Shown here: piece after piece, positions 7,709-14,808 of the stretch
Layout: every line of letters starts with the position of its first letter
How positions within the stretch are numbered: the stretch's first letter is position 1
Assembly (NCBI GenBank): GCA_964364175.1
Contig: CAYILR010000037.1
Location: 1-46,843, forward strand
Direction: 5' to 3'
From: CAYILR01 sp964364175
Lineage (GTDB): Bacteria; Bdellovibrionota; UBA1018
Length of the DNA: 46,843 nt
The notes under the pieces: generated by a model
Told to the model about the DNA's origin: nothing
Seen by the model: only the letters and a program-made list of their open reading frames with translations
The model's database searches: none
Translations under genes and position numbers: made by a program

Positions 7709-8512
7709 ATGAGAGTTGCCGCGATTCAAATGAACTCCACGCCTAATCAGGCCGGAAACTTCCAACAGGCCCATGATCTTTTGATCCAAGCGATCGACAA
7801 GGGTTGCGAATTCGTTGCTTTTCCTGAGAATTTTTCGGTTTTTGCTCCAGAAACTCGCGCTACTCTTGCAGCCGCTGAGACTCTCAAAGGAATGACCGTT
7901 CGGACCCTGCAAGAATGGGCGGCTGAAAATAGCATTTGGATTTTAGGGGGCAGCCTACCCATCAAATCCACAGCAAAGCGCGTGACCAATACCAGCCTGC
8001 TGATTTCTCCCGACGGAGACATCACCGCGCGATATGACAAGATTCATCTTTTTGATGCCACTCTTTCCAAAGACGGACAGACCTACCGCGAATCTAAGTA
8101 CGTCAAACCCGGCACGCGAGTGGTCAGCACTCGGATGCCATTTGGCCGTGTAGGTTTGAGCATTTGCTACGATGTGCGTTTTCCAGAGCTGTATCGCAAA
8201 ATGGTCTCTCAAGGCGATTTGCGTGCAATCTGCATTCCTTCGGCTTTTCTTGCTACGACTGGCCGCGCTCACTGGGACCTGCTGACCCGCGCTCGCGCTG
8301 TGGAGAACCAGTGCTTCGTCATCGCCCCCGCTCAATGCGGATCACCCTACCCCGGCCGGGAGACCTATGGGCACACACGAATCATCGATCCTTGGGGCAA
8401 AATCCTGGCTGAACGTCCGGCTGGACCTGGGATTGTCTGGGCGGATTTGAACTTTGATGAGTTGGAGCGGGTTCGACGGGAGTTGCCGGCTTTGAAGAAT
8501 CGACGCATATAG
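7709..8512 (+). CDS. carbon-nitrogen hydrolase (nitrilase superfamily, Nit1-like)
   Basis: 267 residues. The nitrilase catalytic triad is complete: E40 in FPENFSVF, K111 in YDKIHLFD, C153 in SICYDVRFPE. The DVRFPELY and GHTRIIDPWG motifs place it with the Nit1/NitFhit branch, whose members deaminate dGSH or related omega-amides in metabolite repair. Length is normal. Substrate is inferred from the branch, not proven. It is transcribed away from hisS through a 17-bp gap. Confidence 0.9.
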   Translation: MRVAAIQMNSTPNQAGNFQQAHDLLIQAIDKGCEFVAFPENFSVFAPETRATLAAAETLKGMTVRTLQEWAAENSIWILGGSLPIKSTAKRVTNTSLLISPDGDITARYDKIHLFDATLSKDGQTYRESKYVKPGTRVVSTRMPFGRVGLSICYDVRFPELYRKMVSQGDLRAICIPSAFLATTGRAHWDLLTRARAVENQCFVIAPAQCGSPYPGRETYGHTRIIDPWGKILAERPAGPGIVWADLNFDELERVRRELPALKNRRI

Positions 8513-8776
8513 CCTTCGTATTCGCTCATTCAAAAAGACCCAAAAAATATCAGTGCAGATCCAAAAATATACGCTCTTCTACAGTCCATCTGCATTCATC
8601 TCTGTTGGGAGCAAGGTTTGAAAGCCAGAGGCTGGCTTGTACGAAAAGCATTTTTGCCTGAACCTTGGTTTGTGTCTGGAATGAAGAGTCTTTATGCGAT
8701 GGCGCTAAAAGAATCTCCTATCGCCTTTCGAAAAAACAACATCTTTGTTTTGGATAATTTTCTGAATCGAGTGTGA
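8513..8776 (+). pseudogene. 5'-truncated partner gene of the DUF6036 nucleotidyltransferase
   Basis: The frame is open from the stop of the upstream hydrolase to TGA at 8774-8776, about 87 codons. The C-terminal part reads FLPEPWFVSGMKSLYAMA, then ESPIAFRKNNIFVLDNFLNRV. From memory of the family, this resembles the C-terminus of small proteins encoded just before DUF6036 genes. No ATG or GTG lies in the frame before the ATG at 8671; a TTG at 8618 would give only 52 residues. Either the N-terminus has been lost by fusion to the end of the hydrolase gene, or a very unusual start is used. The downstream gene begins within 0-6 bp. Confidence 0.55.
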
Positions 8777-8778
8777 CC

Positions 8779-9306
8779 ATGAGATTTACAAAAAAAGAAA
8801 TCAAGGCATTACTCGGACAAGTTGGAAAGCGATTATTGGAACAAAAAATTCAAGGAGAAATTGGGATCGTCGGAGGCGCAGCAATGGTGCTTGCCTATGA
8901 TGCTCGAATAGCCACCCAGGATATTGATGCGATTTTCAAACCGTCTGACATTATCCGAAAAATCGTAAGCGAAATCGCTAGTGAGAATGATTTACCAGAA
9001 GACTGGCTAAACAATGGGGTAAAGGACTTCTTGCCCGGAAATCCTATAAAAAAAGTAGAAGTTCTGGATCTCCCAGGGCTACGCGTTTGGGTTCCCGAAC
9101 CCGAATACATGTTAGCCATGAAAGCCATGAGCGCTCGCGTAGACAGCAAGGATGCTGACGATCTCAAACTGTTGATTCGCAAGCTCCACCTAAAAACTCC
9201 CAGCAGTGTATTCGCGATTGTGGTGAAGTATTATCCTCACCATAAAATTCCCACCAAAATGCATTTTTTTGTCGAGGAACTGATGGGTGACGTAGAGTCA
9301 GGCTAA
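8779..9306 (+). CDS. DUF6036 family nucleotidyltransferase (AbiEii-like, TA-type)
   Basis: 175 residues from ATG 8779 (GTG 8773, overlapping the upstream stop, is possible). The nucleotidyltransferase core is visible: GIVGGAAMVLAYDARIATQDID, that is GG near residue 33 and the Asp pair of TQDIDAIF near 49-51. A helical C-terminal half follows (ARVDSKDADDLKLLIRKL). DUF6036 proteins are relatives of type IV and MNT-type toxins and usually sit behind a small partner gene; here that partner is damaged (8513-8776). It ends in a strong terminator. Confidence 0.75.
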   Translation: MRFTKKEIKALLGQVGKRLLEQKIQGEIGIVGGAAMVLAYDARIATQDIDAIFKPSDIIRKIVSEIASENDLPEDWLNNGVKDFLPGNPIKKVEVLDLPGLRVWVPEPEYMLAMKAMSARVDSKDADDLKLLIRKLHLKTPSSVFAIVVKYYPHHKIPTKMHFFVEELMGDVESG

Positions 9307-9318
9307 CCAGGATATATG

Positions 9319-9345
9319 ACATCAGCCGGCTGATGTGCTTTTTTT
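9319..9345 (+). terminator. intrinsic terminator after the DUF6036 gene
   Basis: ACATCAGCCGGCTGATGT at 9319-9336 is a perfect 18-bp palindrome followed by GC and seven T (9339-9345). It sits between convergent genes, and its stem supplies the last codons and TGA stop of vapC on the other strand. Confidence 0.8.
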
Positions 9346-9723
9346 ATAAGCGGGCTTGAGATTTTTCAACATGGGGTAATGCTTGACGTTCAGAGTACAA
9401 AGCTCAAACTGATGAATCGAACAAGTCGCAGCGATGACAGCATCTGCCAAGCCCAGTCCGTGGCTTTTGAAATATTGATTTTTCAACTCACCCGCTGCTA
9501 TCGCTACATCGTAGCTTACAGAAATGCTTTCGAACGCTCGAATAAAGCCTTTGATTTCTTCGAGCTCTTTTTTGTTTCTGACTCCCGCAGAGAGTTCAGC
9601 CACCGTGATTGCTGAGATCGCAAGCGTATTAGGGGTCTCCAAACGCTCGAAAAACTGAACTGCCGCCTTGTGGCCCTTAAGAAAATCAATCAATATATCG
9701 GTGTCTAAAAGAAAGCGCTTCAA
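9322..9723 (-). CDS. vapC: PIN-domain toxin VapC
   Basis: 133 residues. PIN ribonucleases cut RNA, often initiator tRNA or rRNA, with a four-acid metal centre. Acidic motifs are present: FLLDTDILIDFL (N-terminus), AELSAGV (Glu near 44), and LGLADAVIAATC (Asp near 94). Length is typical. The start overlaps the antitoxin stop by 4 bp. The last residues (STSAG) and stop are encoded within the terminator palindrome of the opposing gene. Confidence 0.92.
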   Translation of the reverse strand: MKRFLLDTDILIDFLKGHKAAVQFFERLETPNTLAISAITVAELSAGVRNKKELEEIKGFIRAFESISVSYDVAIAAGELKNQYFKSHGLGLADAVIAATCSIHQFELCTLNVKHYPMLKNLKPAYKKSTSAG

Positions 9724-9944
9724 CGATCCCAGCTCTTTCGAGTGTTACGAAAGTTAAAATCATGATTTTTCCAAAGACCGGCATACTTCTTTAAAGTTTG
9801 AGTTCGTTCGTCGGGAGAAACCTGCTTCATATACTGTTCAATTGCAGTCCGGACAATATCACTCTGACTAAGATGGCGTGTGCTCCCAAAAGTCTTAATG
9901 AATGCAACAATTTCTTCTGTGAGATAGATTTGGGTTCTTTTCAT
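9720..9944 (-). CDS. vapB: ribbon-helix-helix antitoxin VapB
   Basis: 74 residues. The N-terminus MKRTQIYLTEEIVAFIK is a classic RHH/CopG DNA-binding strand and helix, followed by SQSDIVRTAIEQYM as helix 2. The C-terminal tail (KYAGLWKNHDF) probably wraps the toxin. It overlaps vapC by 4 bp. AGGA lies about 11 bp before the ATG. Autorepression through the inverted repeat at 9979-10003 is likely. Confidence 0.9.
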   Translation of the reverse strand: MKRTQIYLTEEIVAFIKTFGSTRHLSQSDIVRTAIEQYMKQVSPDERTQTLKKYAGLWKNHDFNFRNTRKSWDR

Positions 9945-9963
9945 AACTAGGGTTCCTGACTAA

Positions 9964-10076
9964 AGCTTAAGGGATTGCGGTGTATATGTCAAGTGTATAC
10001 ACCACATGGGCTTGCCTGGTGTCACTTATGGTGTCATACACTTGGTGCCATTTGGGACAGGACAAGCGGTATACAC
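9964..10076 (-). promoter_or_regulatory. vapBC promoter and multi-site operator
   Basis: Read on the minus strand, -35 TTGACA (9992-9987) and -10 TAAGCT (9969-9964) have a 17-bp spacer. The -35 box is flanked by an inverted repeat, GGTGTATA (9979-9986) and TATACACC (9996-10003). Further sites of the GTGTATACAC type lie at 9993-10002 (perfect), 10031-10041 (GTGTCATACAC) and 10067-10076 (CGGTATACAC), 36-38 bp apart. This fits a VapBC complex binding cooperatively to repress its own operon. Confidence 0.65.
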
Positions 10077-10092
10077 TGATGTGAGTACTCAA

Positions 10093-10520
10093 TCACTCTT
10101 TTCGACCGTTAATTACGGTCTTATTCAGAGACTTCCCGGAAATATCTATTTTATTAATCTTTCGTTTCCAACCCGGAGTTTTAATATTGTCATTATGTAA
10201 CCATTTATTCACGATATCAACAATGCCTCTTAAATTCTTTGGCAGATCAGGGTACCTAGAAGAGTGCGAAGACCAAGCCTGCATAAACCACGTCGATATC
10301 GAAACGGTTTGTAGCGCCCTGATCCGTAGTGTAATCAATGGTGGCGACACAACCAGACTTCCCTTCTTGTTCCACCTCTTTAAATGATCGCAATGTAAAC
10401 CGAATTTCATTTTGAAGAGCACATGAAAAGGACATAACGAAAAAACGCCTGTGCTCCAAAAAGCTTATTTTTTGCCGCCCATATTCGTGCTTTAGCCAAA
10501 ACGGTTTTTTTCTCAGCCAT
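10093..10520 (-). pseudogene. decayed AbiEii-type nucleotidyltransferase toxin
   Basis: Three pieces in different frames follow the order of an AbiEii/AbiGii toxin as I recall the family. First, 10520-10407 begins ATG overlapping the upstream stop and reads KARIWAAKNKLFGAQAFFRY before a stop. Second, about 10440-10256 reads NEIRFTLRSFKEVEQ and TNRFDIDVVYA. Third, about 10290-10093 reads RYPDLPKNLRGIVDIVNKWL, like the C-terminus. The GG and DxD catalytic section and most of the C-terminal half are missing, so deletions and frameshifts have destroyed it. Assignment rests on motif memory; a profile search would settle it. Confidence 0.55.
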
Positions 10521-10779
10521 CAGCAAGCTCCTGTCGCAAGTGCATCAAAACCTGGGTTTTGAGAATTTGATCATACTGTGCAATAGCAGTTGAATCGACA
10601 TGACCTTTTGAACAATAACGTTTGAGCGCTTTAAAAAACATCGAACCTTTGGGATCTAAACGATCAACATCCACTTTCTGAATATACTCCTCAGCTAGTC
10701 CATGAATCTGTAGCGCGGTAAGTCCGGAGATCACAGCACGGCGTCCATAATCTGCTGATAGATGGGCTCTAATACTACT
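10513..10779 (-). pseudogene. truncated AbiEi-like antitoxin remnant
   Basis: The open frame covers about 88 codons; a GTG at 10734 gives 73 residues. The stretch AVISGLTALQIHGLAEEY resembles the SGLSALYLHGL segment after the winged helix in AbiEi-type antitoxins. The expected N-terminal helix-turn-helix is absent: upstream the frame closes at a TAA and the DNA turns very AT-rich. The stop overlaps the start of the toxin remnant by 8 bp, keeping the antitoxin-toxin order. It could alternatively be a short real protein. Confidence 0.5.
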
Positions 10780-10857
10780 TTAATATGATCGAAAATCCTT
10801 AAATCGATAATTTATTATCATACAAAAGTTTAAAAATAATGCTTAATTCGAATCGTA

Positions 10858-10887
10858 TTGACATTTCATGAAATGTCATGATATCAT
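10858..10887 (+). promoter_or_regulatory. promoter with overlapping 20-bp palindromic operator
   Basis: TGACATTTCATGAAATGTCA at 10859-10878 is a perfect palindrome. It contains the end of a -35 box, TTGACA (10858-10863), and reaches to the -10 TATCAT (10882-10887; 18-bp spacer). The antitoxin start codon is only 6 bp further. This is a textbook autorepression layout for the Doc operon. Confidence 0.7.
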
Positions 10888-10893
10888 TATTTT

Positions 10894-11106
10894 ATGAAGT
10901 TAGCCAAATTCGCCACACAAGTAGATCAAGCCGTTTTGAAGGAAATCCGTTCTCACGCAAAAGAACAGGGAATTCACCTTTCTAAGATCGTCACCATTGC
11001 ACTCAGAGATTATCTAAAAAACTCTCAGTTGCGGCCCGCATTTCGTTCTGCAATGGACGAAGTTATGGACGATCACTCTGAACTCCTGAAACGCCTCGCT
11101 CAGTGA
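10894..11106 (+). CDS. antitoxin of a Doc-type system
   Basis: 70 residues. The N-terminal half (KFATQVDQAVLKEIRSHAKEQG, then SKIVTIALRDYL) fits a ribbon-helix-helix DNA-binding domain. The C-terminal tail (MDEVMDDHSELLKRLAQ) is acidic and likely covers the toxin. The stop TGA overlaps the toxin's GTG start, and the gene sits 6 bp behind a promoter covered by a palindrome. Confidence 0.8.
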   Translation: MKLAKFATQVDQAVLKEIRSHAKEQGIHLSKIVTIALRDYLKNSQLRPAFRSAMDEVMDDHSELLKRLAQ

Positions 11107-11489
11107 AATCCACACTCTATCCCACATTAGCCGAAACACTTGAACTTCATAAACGTCTCATCGATCGTTTCGGAGGAAGTTTGGGAATTCGAGACCGAGG
11201 ATTAATTGAAAGCGCATTAGCTCGACCGCAATCGGGATACTATAATTCTCTATCCGAGCAAGCAGCTGCATTGCTACAGAGCCTGGCGCTGAATCATGCT
11301 TTTGTGGATGGCAACAAACGTGTGGCGTTTACTCTCTCGGCTGTATTTTTACGAATGAATGGATATCGCCTGATTGTTGAAACCGATAACGGCGAAGACT
11401 TCATTGTCAATCAAGTCATTGGAGCAAAAGCTAACCTCGAGAAAATCACGATGTGGCTTGAGTTGCACATGCACAAAGTGGATGGCTGA
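11103..11489 (+). CDS. doc: Doc-family (Fic fold) death-on-curing toxin
   Basis: 128 residues from GTG overlapping the antitoxin. Doc proteins phosphorylate EF-Tu and stop translation. The catalytic loop HAFVDGNKRVAF (residues about 60-71) matches the Doc form HxFxxxNKR rather than the Fic form HPFxxGNGR. The N-terminal LHKRLIDRFGGSLGIRDRGLIESAL and the SGYY region are typical of Doc. Length is normal. No sign of decay, unlike the AbiE remnant upstream. Confidence 0.9.
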   Translation: MKSTLYPTLAETLELHKRLIDRFGGSLGIRDRGLIESALARPQSGYYNSLSEQAAALLQSLALNHAFVDGNKRVAFTLSAVFLRMNGYRLIVETDNGEDFIVNQVIGAKANLEKITMWLELHMHKVDG

Positions 11490-11497
11490 AGTATTCA

Positions 11498-12451
11498 TTA
11501 GTACGGATTCCGAGCCAAGACCTGCTTGCCGAAAATACTTTCAACAAGCTCCACAGCCAGCTCAGCGGTCTTATTCTGAAAATCAAAGGCAGGATTGAGT
11601 TCCACTATGTCCAGCGAACCCAGCTGCCCACAATCGGCGATCATTTCCATGCAGAGCTGGGCCTCACGGTAATTCACACCGCCAGGAACGGTGGTGGGCA
11701 CTCCGGGGGCAATTGTGGGGTCGAGAAAATCCACGTCAAAGCTGACATGCAGATGAGCCCCATCTGCACATGCCATGGCAATTGCCTTTTGCATCACAGC
11801 TCGCATCCCGAGTTCATCAATCTGCCGCATATCAAAAACCTGCACGGGCGTGTCAGAGAGCGCGATTTTCTCGCGCGCGTCCACAGACCGGATGCCGATT
11901 TGGATGATTCGAGAGGCATCGATGAATGGCTTTTGTTTACAAATTTTGAGTAGCCTCGGATGCCCGATTCCCGCAATCACTGCTGCTGGCATTCCGTGGA
12001 GATTGCCGGAGGGAGAAGTTTTGGGCGTATTGAAATCCGCGTGCGCATCTAACCACAGAATCGAGAGCGGTTTATCGTTCTCAGCGCAGTATTGCGAGAT
12101 CCCTGCTACTGATCCAATGGCTAGAGAGTGATCTCCACCCATCATCACGGGGATGTGTTTCTTCTTGAGGCTTTTGTAAACTTGATCGCGAATCTTCTCG
12201 CACCAGACGGCGGTTTCTTCGAGATGGCGATAGCCATCCTCGGGCGGGAGAACTGGATTGGGTGGACCTGCAATATTGCCCTGATCCAGAACTCGATAAC
12301 CGAGATGTTGTAAGGCTTGTGCGAGCCCAGCCACTCGCAAGGCTTCGGGCCCCATCGATCCACCCCGTGCACCTGCACCCACATCCGTAGGAGCGCCGAT
12401 CAGCTCGACGGTACTGACTTTGGATTTGGGTGACTTCGCACGAGTTTTCAT
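11498..12451 (-). CDS. rocF: arginase
   Basis: 317 residues from ATG 12451; the frame is open further upstream but without homology. Arginase hydrolyses L-arginine to ornithine and urea with two Mn2+. Ligands are in GGDHS (105-109), DAHAD (135-139) and FDVDFLDP (238-245). VPTTVPGGVNYREA and VELNPAFD complete the family pattern. The product could feed ornithine and proline use; no other rocF-pathway gene is adjacent. Convergent with doc. Confidence 0.95.
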   Translation of the reverse strand: MKTRAKSPKSKVSTVELIGAPTDVGAGARGGSMGPEALRVAGLAQALQHLGYRVLDQGNIAGPPNPVLPPEDGYRHLEETAVWCEKIRDQVYKSLKKKHIPVMMGGDHSLAIGSVAGISQYCAENDKPLSILWLDAHADFNTPKTSPSGNLHGMPAAVIAGIGHPRLLKICKQKPFIDASRIIQIGIRSVDAREKIALSDTPVQVFDMRQIDELGMRAVMQKAIAMACADGAHLHVSFDVDFLDPTIAPGVPTTVPGGVNYREAQLCMEMIADCGQLGSLDIVELNPAFDFQNKTAELAVELVESIFGKQVLARNPY

Positions 12452-12547
12452 TCCGGAATCTTGATTGTAGCACTGTGCTCGGATTTTGAAACCGGCACAT
12501 TTTACTAGCTGGAGCCCCGTCAAAACACTGTCTGCTGGCTTTGTTAC

Positions 12548-12568
12548 AAAGTCGCCAAACGCGACTTT
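12548..12568. repeat. single copy of palindromic repeat
   Basis: AAAGTCGC, loop CAAAC, GCGACTTT: an 8-bp perfect stem. The 15-bp core GTCGCCAAACGCGAC is the exact reverse complement of 21548-21562. It lies 27 bp before the exported-protein gene at 12596. A TATACT at 12584-12589 could be a -10 box, which would put the repeat over the -35 region. Confidence 0.75.
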
Positions 12569-12595
12569 ATTCTCTGGGTCTCTTATACTTAGAGA

Positions 12596-13957
12596 ATGAG
12601 GGTGGGTTTTTGGAGTTTTATATTTTTGATCGCACAGACTGTGTGCTTGGAAAAATCTCGCGCTCAAGAGTGCTCGGCAGAACTCCTCCAATTTGCCGCC
12701 TCCAATAACTGCGACACCTACTGCAGCGGAAAACTGAAAGGCCTGCAACTCCTAAGGACTGCCGGCAATCCCACTCAAGGTGCAGGAGCTCTAGCGGTTG
12801 CTACTCAAACCGAAGAATACTGCAAAGCCTACCAGGAACTCAAGAAGGCTGATGAAGCGGCTAAGTATCTACTGCCTTTGGATATCGCTGCTGCAGGAAC
12901 ATGTGGAGTTGCTTGTAATAAAATAGGCAAAGAGGTCGAGGCTGATAGCGAAGTGAAGGAAAATGTAGCAAAAATAAATGCAAATCCAAATCTGGACATT
13001 TATCAAAAAATTGAGGCAAAAAATAAAGAAGTCGCTAAATTCACCGACGCAAATAGTTCAAAGGAAGCTTGGAAAAAACCCTGTGGAGCAGCATGGTTTG
13101 TAGCCGGTTCGGCTGAAATTTATGCTGCACTGAAAATTAAGGAATCCAGCATTCTGAACTCCTCTAACCATTCTCTCAACACACTTGCCGGTGCAGGTGT
13201 AGTTGCTGCTCCGCTACTCGAGACAGAGGTGGACACAGTATGCAATGCGGCAGTTGTCTTTGGTGCTCTGGCTGCAGCAAGAGCTTACAGAACCATGGAA
13301 AATAAAAAAGCCATGAAAAAAATCTGTGGCCAAGTAAAAGACCTGCAGTCTCAATCCCTCGCTCTTTGTGTAGCAACAAACCAACCGACTCCTTTTCCAA
13401 GCACTCTTCCTCTCAACGCGGGGCTTGCTGGAGCAGGACAAAACACCATTTCGGCCCCTCCTCCTGGTGCAAACCAAACGCTCGATGGACAAATTCTTTC
13501 GGAGTCCGGGTTGGACAAAAAATTGGAAACACCAGCCTCCAAATTCGATGCGCCCAGCTTCGAAAATCAAGTCAACACGGAAGGTCCCACACCAGCCGTG
13601 CTGTCCGCGATGTCAGACATGGGATTCAAGATTTCGGGCAAAGCAGGAAAGAGACTGACTCAAGCTATGAGTATTGCCGCTATGAACTCGGACCTCATCC
13701 AGCCCACCCCCCATTTTAGTGCTAGTACCCAGCCGAAAAATTCACAACATTTGCAAGAAGCCCCCATCCCAGGCGATGGATTCTACTCCGGGGATGAACC
13801 AGCCGCTCTTGACGCAAAAACTACGGCTTTTATGGCATCCAAAGCTCAGCTCGCACCTGCTCCAGGTGATACCGACATTTATCATGTGCAGTCCGAACTC
13901 AGCCTTTTCGAGATCGTGTCTCGAAAAATCCTTCAGGCTCACCCCCGAATCAAATAG
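12596..13957 (+). CDS. large exported protein, unknown function
   Basis: 453 residues. Signal peptide at residues 1-23 (FIFLIAQTVCLEKSRAQ). The mature part starts with a Cys-rich section (ECSAELL, NNCDTYCSGK) and has about ten cysteines in the first 260 residues, so disulfides are likely. Two hydrophobic stretches near 190-230 (LAGAGVVAAPLL, AAVVFGALAAARAY) may be amphipathic or membrane-associated. The second half is Pro/Ser/Asn-rich and probably disordered, ending in an SLFEIVSRKI helix. No family recognised. Confidence 0.7.
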   Translation: MRVGFWSFIFLIAQTVCLEKSRAQECSAELLQFAASNNCDTYCSGKLKGLQLLRTAGNPTQGAGALAVATQTEEYCKAYQELKKADEAAKYLLPLDIAAAGTCGVACNKIGKEVEADSEVKENVAKINANPNLDIYQKIEAKNKEVAKFTDANSSKEAWKKPCGAAWFVAGSAEIYAALKIKESSILNSSNHSLNTLAGAGVVAAPLLETEVDTVCNAAVVFGALAAARAYRTMENKKAMKKICGQVKDLQSQSLALCVATNQPTPFPSTLPLNAGLAGAGQNTISAPPPGANQTLDGQILSESGLDKKLETPASKFDAPSFENQVNTEGPTPAVLSAMSDMGFKISGKAGKRLTQAMSIAAMNSDLIQPTPHFSASTQPKNSQHLQEAPIPGDGFYSGDEPAALDAKTTAFMASKAQLAPAPGDTDIYHVQSELSLFEIVSRKILQAHPRIK

Positions 13958-13959
13958 AT

Positions 13960-14529
13960 TTATACTACAGGCGTTTTTCGACCTGTCGCTGCTCGAACCA
14001 AGTCTTCGCAAGCGTCCATGCGACCTTCTAAACGAGCTTGGGCTTGCGCTAATCCAATCGTGTGTTCGAGAGCCATCCGGGTTCGGGTGGACTGCTCTTC
14101 TACCAAGACCAGGATTTGGGAGAGTTTCTCGCCCATCTCGGCGAATCGTTGGTCCATTTTGGATTCTAGCTTCAACTCCAAATTCTCAATTTTCTCAGTC
14201 AGCTTTTCTTCAACTCTTCGTCCATTTCCATAGATTTGTGCTTGCAACCGATCTTCGATCTCACGCACCTCCCGAACTTCTTGTCTTAAATTCGATTCAA
14301 CTGTCCGGATTTCGGACTCAAGCCTCAGCTCAGTCACCTTCAGTCTAGCCTCCGTTTTCTCCAAACGCGCGTGGACATAACCCTGCGTTGCCGGGAGATG
14401 CCGCTGCTTCGGTGGCATAATGTGTGGATATATCCGTCCTCGCTGTTTTTTAGGCGTCAGGGCGACATTTGGCTTTCGTACTTTCATTTTTTTTCCTCTT
14501 CTTTTTGTATGGTAGGTTTTCAGTTTCAT
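13960..14529 (-). CDS. coiled-coil protein, unknown function
   Basis: 189 residues from ATG 14529 after AAGGAAGG; ATG 14487 is also possible and follows GAGG. The first 45 residues are very basic (Lys/Arg/Pro). From about 50 to 175 the chain is a long heptad-bearing helix with repeated LE, RL and EK patterns (LEKTEARLKVTELRLESEIR), so it probably forms a rod or dimer. No enzyme motif. The basic head could bind nucleic acid or an acidic surface, which is speculation. Confidence 0.65.
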   Translation of the reverse strand: MKLKTYHTKRRGKKMKVRKPNVALTPKKQRGRIYPHIMPPKQRHLPATQGYVHARLEKTEARLKVTELRLESEIRTVESNLRQEVREVREIEDRLQAQIYGNGRRVEEKLTEKIENLELKLESKMDQRFAEMGEKLSQILVLVEEQSTRTRMALEHTIGLAQAQARLEGRMDACEDLVRAATGRKTPVV

Positions 14530-14808
14530 AGCTTTCCTTCCTTTTCAAGAAGAGCTGACTACGCAAGACAAGTGGCTCGCGCCACGACAACAATTGTGCC
14601 GTGATATCGAGCTTCTAGCTTGACTCGATGTAGTGCCGTTTGGTACCGAAAGAACGTGAAACGCAAAGCACCAAAAAAAGTAAAAAAAGCCCCTGCAAAA
14701 CGCGCCCCATCCAAAGGTAAAAAAGCGAAGAGCAGCAAACCCAAAAACAAAAAAGCTAAAGCTGTTCGAGCCAAAGCCGTCAAGCGCCCCACAGAGAGGA
14801 AAAAACTC

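Noticed and set aside
10741..10815. Short frame reading IKVVLEPIYQQIMDAVL just upstream of the AbiEi remnant
   Set aside because: Only about 25 codons with no start. The neighbouring frame (YGRRAVISGL) continues the antitoxin better.
13719..14348. 209-residue plus-strand frame over the end of the exported protein and the coiled-coil gene
   Set aside because: It crosses two better supported genes, and its Ser/Pro/Leu/Phe-rich composition looks like a shadow.
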